A stretch of DNA of 64,000 nucleotides from Pseudomonas sp. H9 (GTDB lineage Bacteria > Pseudomonadota > Gammaproteobacteria > Pseudomonadales > Pseudomonadaceae). The stretch spans positions 1-64,000 of the forward strand of contig NZ_SMOK01000002.1 of the NCBI RefSeq assembly GCF_004353925.1, written 5' to 3'. Both the position numbers and the translations under genes were made by a program. Below the pieces are notes generated by a model that ran no database searches, had not been told where the DNA came from, and saw only the letters and a list, made by a program, of their open reading frames with translations. Shown in pieces: positions 59,759-64,000 of the stretch (the stretch's first letter is position 1; each line of letters begins with the position of its first letter).

Positions 59759-62236
59759 ATGGGCACTATCAAACAAGACACCATGCCGGTGATCCGCGCG
59801 TTGCGTGACTTCGACCAGTCTTCGGGTAATCGCCTGGAACGTCTGGTGTTCAATTTCCGTCCGCTGTTCATGCTGCTGATGGCGCTGACCACGCTGGTGC
59901 TGGGCTATGGCGCGCTGACCCGCCTGGAACTGCATCCCAGCTTTGAGAAGATGATTCCGCAGAGCCAGCCGTACATCCAGAATTTCCTGGAAAACCGTCA
60001 GTCGCTGCGTGGTCTGGGCAATTCGGTGCGGGTGGTGGTCGAGAACACCCAGGGCGATATCTTCGACCCTGAATACCTGGATGTGCTCAAGCAAGTCAAC
60101 GATCAGTTGTTCCTCGCTGAAGGCGTCGACCGCTCGTGGATGAAGTCGTTATGGAGCCCGGGCGTACGCTGGACGGAAGTTACTGAAGAAGGCTTTCGTG
60201 GTGGCCCGGTAATGCCCGACAACTATCAGGGCACGCCCGAACAGATCGAGCAGTTACGCCAGAACATTGCCCGTGCGGGGATTGTCGGCAGTCTGGTGGC
60301 CAGTGATTACAAATCGAGCATGCTGATCGTGCCGCTGCTGGACAAGGCCACGGCAACGGGCAAGAGCATCGACTATCACCAGTTCTCGCGGTTGCTCGAA
60401 GAGCAGTTGCGCGACAAGGTCGAGTTTGCCGGCGACAGCGCTGCGCGCAAGGCTGGGGGCGAAGGCAAGGGCCCGTACAAGGTGCGGGTGATCGGCTTTG
60501 CCAAACTGATGGGCGACCTGATCGATGGCTTGATTCAGGTAATGATGTTCTTTGGTTTGGCGGTGATCACTTCGCTGTTGATCATTTACGCCTACACCCG
60601 CTGCGTGCGCAGCACGTTACTGGTGGTCGGTTGCTCGCTGATTGCGGTGGTCTGGCAGCTGGGTATTGTCGCCTGGCTGGGGTATGCAATTGATCCGTAC
60701 TCGGTGTTGGTGCCGTTCCTGATCTTCGCCATTGGGGTGTCCCATGCCGCGCAGAAGATGAACGGCATCATGCAAGACATCGCGCGAGGTACGCACAAGC
60801 TGATCGCTGCGCGTTACACCTTCCGGCGCCTGTTCATTGCCGGTATCACGGCGCTGTTGGCCGATGCGGTGGGCTTCGCCGTGTTGATGCTGATCGATAT
60901 CCCGGTGATCCAGGACCTGGCAATTACCGCCAGCATCGGTGTCGCCGTGTTGATTTTCACGTCGTTGCTGCTGATGCCGGTGGCGCTGTCTTACATCGGT
61001 GTCGGGCGCAAGGCTGCCGAGCGAGCCCTGAAGATCGACACTCGTGGGGCAGGGCACAGCGGCTTCGGCAAACTATGGGACTGGTTAGACCGCTTCACCA
61101 CACGCAGATGGGCAGCGGCAGCGGTGTTGCTGGCGACGCTGATGGGCATCGGCGGTTTTATGGTCAGCCTGCAATTGAAAATCGGCGACCTCGACAGCGG
61201 TGCTCCGGAGTTGCGTGCCGACTCGCGCTACAACCGCGATAACGCCTACATCACCAGCCACTATGCGCTGTCGAGTGATCTGTTCGCGGTGATGATCAAA
61301 ACCGCGCCTGAAGGCTGCTTGAACTACCAGACGCTGGTACTTGCCGATCGACTGGCCTGGGAGCTGCAGCAATACCCAGGGGTTCAGGCTACTACCTCAT
61401 TGGTCAACGCCGTGCGCCAGATCACCGCAGGTACCTACGAGGGTAACCCCAAGCTCAACAGCATCCAGCGCAATCAGGATGTGTTGAACTACGCGGCCCA
61501 GCAGGCTTCGGTCAACTCGCCGGAGTTGTTCAATAACGACTGTTCGTTGATGCCGGTGATTGCCTATCTCAAGGACCACAAGGCGCAAACGCTGGACGCG
61601 GTGGTGGCCATTGCCGAGCAGTTCGCCCGCGAAAACAGCACCCCGGAGCGTCAGTTCCTGCTGGCCGCTGGTAGCGCCGGAATCGAAGCGGCAACCAACA
61701 TCGTGGTTCGCGAGGCCAACCGTACCATGCTGTTTTACGTCTACGCCGCGGTGACGCTGTTCTGCCTGATTACCTTCCGTAGCTGGCGTGCCACGCTGGT
61801 GGCCTTGTTGCCGCTGGTGCTGACCTCGATTTTGTGCGAGGCGCTGATGGTGGCGATGGGGATTGGGGTGAAGGTCGCGACCTTGCCAGTGATCGCGCTG
61901 GGCGTCGGTATTGGTGTGGATTACGCCTTGTACTTGCTCAGCGTTCAACTGCACCACCAGCGTCAGGGCCTGTCGCTGGCCGAGGCCTACCGTAAAGCAG
62001 TGCTGTTTACCGGTCGGGTTGTGGGGTTGGTGGGCATTACCCTGGCGGCTGGTGTGGTGTGCTGGATCTGGTCGCCGATCAAGTTCCAGGCTGATATGGG
62101 CATCCTGCTGACCTTCATGTTCCTGTGGAACATGCTGGGGGCGTTGATTCTGATTCCGGCGCTGTCGTACTTCCTGTTGCGCGAGCCTGAGTCGAGCCGT
62201 CTCACCGTGTCAATTCAGCCATCGCCAACGGCCTGA
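59759..62236 (+). CDS. RND/MMPL-type transporter
   Basis: The 825-residue inner membrane protein has 12 helices in two halves, the first with LVLGYGALTRLELHPSFEKMIP and a large periplasmic domain (about 60-250). The sterol-sensing-like/RND segment AVWWQLG-like VVWQLGIVAWLGYAIDPYSVLVPFL, and a second-half equivalent VATLPVIALGVGIGVDYALYLLSVQL, are present (in parts). Members of this MMPL group transport lipids or hydrophobic compounds. With DUF1302, DUF1329 and the YCF48-like protein it probably makes an envelope-spanning system. Confidence 0.87.
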   Translation: MGTIKQDTMPVIRALRDFDQSSGNRLERLVFNFRPLFMLLMALTTLVLGYGALTRLELHPSFEKMIPQSQPYIQNFLENRQSLRGLGNSVRVVVENTQGDIFDPEYLDVLKQVNDQLFLAEGVDRSWMKSLWSPGVRWTEVTEEGFRGGPVMPDNYQGTPEQIEQLRQNIARAGIVGSLVASDYKSSMLIVPLLDKATATGKSIDYHQFSRLLEEQLRDKVEFAGDSAARKAGGEGKGPYKVRVIGFAKLMGDLIDGLIQVMMFFGLAVITSLLIIYAYTRCVRSTLLVVGCSLIAVVWQLGIVAWLGYAIDPYSVLVPFLIFAIGVSHAAQKMNGIMQDIARGTHKLIAARYTFRRLFIAGITALLADAVGFAVLMLIDIPVIQDLAITASIGVAVLIFTSLLLMPVALSYIGVGRKAAERALKIDTRGAGHSGFGKLWDWLDRFTTRRWAAAAVLLATLMGIGGFMVSLQLKIGDLDSGAPELRADSRYNRDNAYITSHYALSSDLFAVMIKTAPEGCLNYQTLVLADRLAWELQQYPGVQATTSLVNAVRQITAGTYEGNPKLNSIQRNQDVLNYAAQQASVNSPELFNNDCSLMPVIAYLKDHKAQTLDAVVAIAEQFARENSTPERQFLLAAGSAGIEAATNIVVREANRTMLFYVYAAVTLFCLITFRSWRATLVALLPLVLTSILCEALMVAMGIGVKVATLPVIALGVGIGVDYALYLLSVQLHHQRQGLSLAEAYRKAVLFTGRVVGLVGITLAAGVVCWIWSPIKFQADMGILLTFMFLWNMLGALILIPALSYFLLREPESSRLTVSIQPSPTA

Positions 62237-62246
62237 GACTAACGCC

Positions 62247-62330
62247 GGTGGGAGCGGGCTTGCCCCGCGATGCGATGTGACAGACAGATCGCAATCGCGG
62301 GGCAAGCCAGCTCCCACCGGGAGCTGGCTT
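62247..62330. repeat. REP pair plus short extra copy after the RND gene
   Basis: A forward REP, a 24-base spacer and a degenerate inverted REP (GGCAAGCCAGCTCCCACC) are followed by GGGAGCTGGCTT, which can pair with the preceding arm. It lies between convergent genes and may work as a terminator. Confidence 0.85.
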
Positions 62331-62386
62331 CATCGTCGATGGTCACTTCGGGCAAAGCCCTGCAAAGCAGTTGCTCCCACCGTAGG

Positions 62387-63445
62387 TTAAAGCGTTACGT
62401 CGCGCAGGCTGTTCATGTCGATGACGAAGCGGTACTTCACATCGTTGTTCTGCAGGCGTTCGAACGCGGTGTTGATGTCTTGGATAGCGATCATTTCGCA
62501 GCTTGGCAGCACCTGATGTTCGGCACAGAAATCCAGCAGTTCCTGGATCGCCTGAATACCTCCGATCAGCGAGCCGGCAATGCTGCGGTTGTTGCGGATC
62601 AGCAAGCCGCCGTGAATCGGTTCCAGCGGTTCAATGGCACCGACCAGCACCAGTACGCCATTGCGGCCCAACAGCATCAGGTAGGGGTTGACGTTGTGGC
62701 GGCTGGGGATGGTGTCGATGATGAATTCGAAGGCATTGGCCGCTGCTGCCATGGCCGCTTCATCGTTGGACAGCAACACATGATTGGCACCCAGGGCACG
62801 AGCATCATCGGCCTTGCCCGGCGAGGTGGAAATCACCGTTACATCAGCCCCCAGTGCCACGGCCAGTTTGACGGCCATGTGTCCAAGCCCGCCGAGGCCG
62901 ACCACCGCCACTTTCGATCCCTGGCCGACGGCGTAGCGGCGCATCGGGTTCCAGACCGTGATTCCGGCGCAGAGTAACGGTGCGGCGAATCGTGGATCGA
63001 GGCTTTCGGGCATGCGCAGCACGAACTGTTCGCGAACAACAATGGACTCAGCGTAGCCGCCATAGGTGTTTTCACCGGTATGACGGTCTTTGCCGTTGTA
63101 AGTGGGAGTAGGGCCGTGGGCGCAGAGCTGTTCTTGATGCTCGGCACAAGGTGCGCACTGCAGGCAGCTATCGACCTGGCAGCCAACAGCAACCCGATCA
63201 CCGACCTTGAAGCGGCTGACATTGCTGCCAACAGCCGTGACCTGGCCGATGATTTCGTGCCCCGGCACGATTGGGTACACCGTGTTGTTCCAGTCGTTGT
63301 GCACCTGATGGGCGTCGGAGTGGCACACGCCGCAGTAGTTGATCTGGATGGCGACATCATCGGCGCGCAAGTTGCGGCGCTCGAAGCGAAACGGTTTAAG
63401 GGCGCTGCGAGAATCAAAGGCGGCAAATCCCAGGCAAGTCGTCAT
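62387..63445 (-). CDS. Zinc-dependent alcohol dehydrogenase (YahK/CAD-like)
   Basis: The 352-residue medium-chain dehydrogenase has catalytic zinc ligands Cys41 (GVCHSD) and His63-Glu64 (GHE). The structural zinc Cys are 94, 97, 100 and 108. The nucleotide motif is VGLGGLGHMAVKLA (about 184-197). This branch (YahK, cinnamyl-alcohol-dehydrogenase-like) reduces aldehydes with NADPH. It is 60 bases after a probable acyl-CoA reductase-like gene, which would fit acid to aldehyde to alcohol chemistry. Confidence 0.87.
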   Translation of the reverse strand: MTTCLGFAAFDSRSALKPFRFERRNLRADDVAIQINYCGVCHSDAHQVHNDWNNTVYPIVPGHEIIGQVTAVGSNVSRFKVGDRVAVGCQVDSCLQCAPCAEHQEQLCAHGPTPTYNGKDRHTGENTYGGYAESIVVREQFVLRMPESLDPRFAAPLLCAGITVWNPMRRYAVGQGSKVAVVGLGGLGHMAVKLAVALGADVTVISTSPGKADDARALGANHVLLSNDEAAMAAAANAFEFIIDTIPSRHNVNPYLMLLGRNGVLVLVGAIEPLEPIHGGLLIRNNRSIAGSLIGGIQAIQELLDFCAEHQVLPSCEMIAIQDINTAFERLQNNDVKYRFVIDMNSLRDVTL

Positions 63446-63505
63446 GGTTCAATCCTGTCTCAATGAAGGCGTACCCCCGGCAATGGCCAGGGGTACGGGA
63501 GGGGG

Positions 63506-64000
63506 TCAGATGGAGGGGCGCAGCCAGGGCGCTGGGGTCATTTCTGGCGAAGCGATCTGGTTGACGATCCACTTGCCCATGCGTCGCAGCGGTTCAATGG
63601 AGTCTTGCGGGCCCGCCCATTTCAGCCCGGCCGCGTAGCCCAGCGAGACGATGCGCTGCGCACCGTAGAGGGGCAGGATGTTGATGAGTTCGTCCTTGAT
63701 GCTTTCCGGGTAAACGCCAACGGTTTGGGTGTAGGCATCCACGGCATCCATCATCTCGGTCAAGTCATCGACCGGTACCAGGTTGGCGGTGCGGTCGTCG
63801 AGGCGAGTGGCAAACGACACCGCTTCCGGAAGCTGCGAGCAAATGACCGCGCCTTCGCCATCCTGGCCACCGATCACGTGGTACCACAGGTCGTCCAGGC
63901 GCAGTGCATCGACTTCAGCCTTCAGGCCTTGGTCGTAACGCTTAGGGGCGGTACTGAGGGTGTTGGGCAAGGTCTGCATGGCGTCGTAGACATACCGGCC
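63506..64000 (-). CDS. Probable acyl-CoA reductase-like protein, C-terminal part (partial)
   Basis: The frame is open from the window end to a stop at 63506 (164 residues visible); the Met at 63979 is internal because the frame continues upstream as GRYVYDA. The end contains IKDELINILPLYGAQRIVSLGYA and WAGPQDSIEPLRRMGKWIVNQI. This recalls the C-terminus of LuxC-like acyl-CoA reductases or aldehyde dehydrogenases, but the catalytic part lies outside the window, so the assignment is tentative. Confidence 0.5.
   Translation of the reverse strand, partial: GRYVYDAMQTLPNTLSTAPKRYDQGLKAEVDALRLDDLWYHVIGGQDGEGAVICSQLPEAVSFATRLDDRTANLVPVDDLTEMMDAVDAYTQTVGVYPESIKDELINILPLYGAQRIVSLGYAAGLKWAGPQDSIEPLRRMGKWIVNQIASPEMTPAPWLRPSI

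Overview
The window looks like the chromosome of a fluorescent Pseudomonas, most likely of the P. putida group. The reasons are the complete alginate operon, ferric-citrate and siderophore uptake genes, high GC coding sequence, and many palindromic REP elements of the Pseudomonas type (core GGGAGCGGGCTTGCCCCGCG) between and sometimes inside genes. No tRNA, rRNA, CRISPR, prophage or IS transposase was seen.

Layout. (1) 1-500: the 3' end of an unidentified membrane protein gene, duplicated in tandem with a REP pair between the copies. (2) 516-9440: a short HPF-like ribosome-associated protein; the fecI-fecR-fecA ferric citrate signalling and uptake operon (minus strand); and, divergent from it, a TonB-dependent receptor followed by three small or inner membrane genes (DUF3649, PepSY, DUF3325). 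Fur-box-like sites sit at both fronts. (3) 9442-23926: transport and regulation: an AraC regulator with a divergent DMT exporter, a 2-ketoaldonate/hydroxypyruvate reductase, a LysR regulator with a divergent NodT-FUSC-DUF1656-HlyD efflux operon, a four-unit REP array, a universal stress protein, a LysR regulator with an EmrB/EmrA-type pump, and an SDR oxidoreductase. (4) 24084-29815: an accessory-looking cassette of an unusual REC(Asp-to-Glu)-HTH-PAS regulator, a YadA-type trimeric autotransporter and a lipoprotein. (5) 30458-46632: the 12-gene alginate operon algD-8-44-K-E-G-X-L-I-J-F-A on the minus strand, preceded by an AlgU-type promoter and a leader of roughly 430 bases. (6) 47501-53229: a tightly packed catabolic-looking operon (quinone oxidoreductase, TauD-type dioxygenase, BKACE enzyme, MFS importer, Rieske protein, YeiH-type transporter) with an AraC/OruR-type regulator facing it. 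(7) 54642-62236: an alpha/beta hydrolase, then DUF1302, DUF1329, YCF48-like and RND/MMPL genes, resembling envelope lipid or hydrophobic-compound transport sets. (8) 62387-64000: a zinc alcohol dehydrogenase and the end of a probable acyl-CoA-reductase-like gene cut by the window edge.

How the parts work together. The iron block is a citrate-sensing cell-surface signalling system beside a second Fur-controlled receptor operon. The alginate operon encodes GDP-mannuronate supply (AlgA, AlgD), c-di-GMP-gated polymerisation (Alg8, Alg44), periplasmic modification (AlgG, L, X, I, J, F) and export (AlgK, AlgE). The adhesin cassette next to it suggests a surface-attachment neighbourhood.

The most notable observations are REP pairs lying in frame inside the signal-peptide coding regions of both algL and algK, REP elements that supply stop codons or C-terminal tails to other genes, the phosphomimetic-like pseudo-receiver regulator beside the adhesin, and A-rich Crc/Hfq-like motifs repeated in front of genes of the two catabolic/transport operons.
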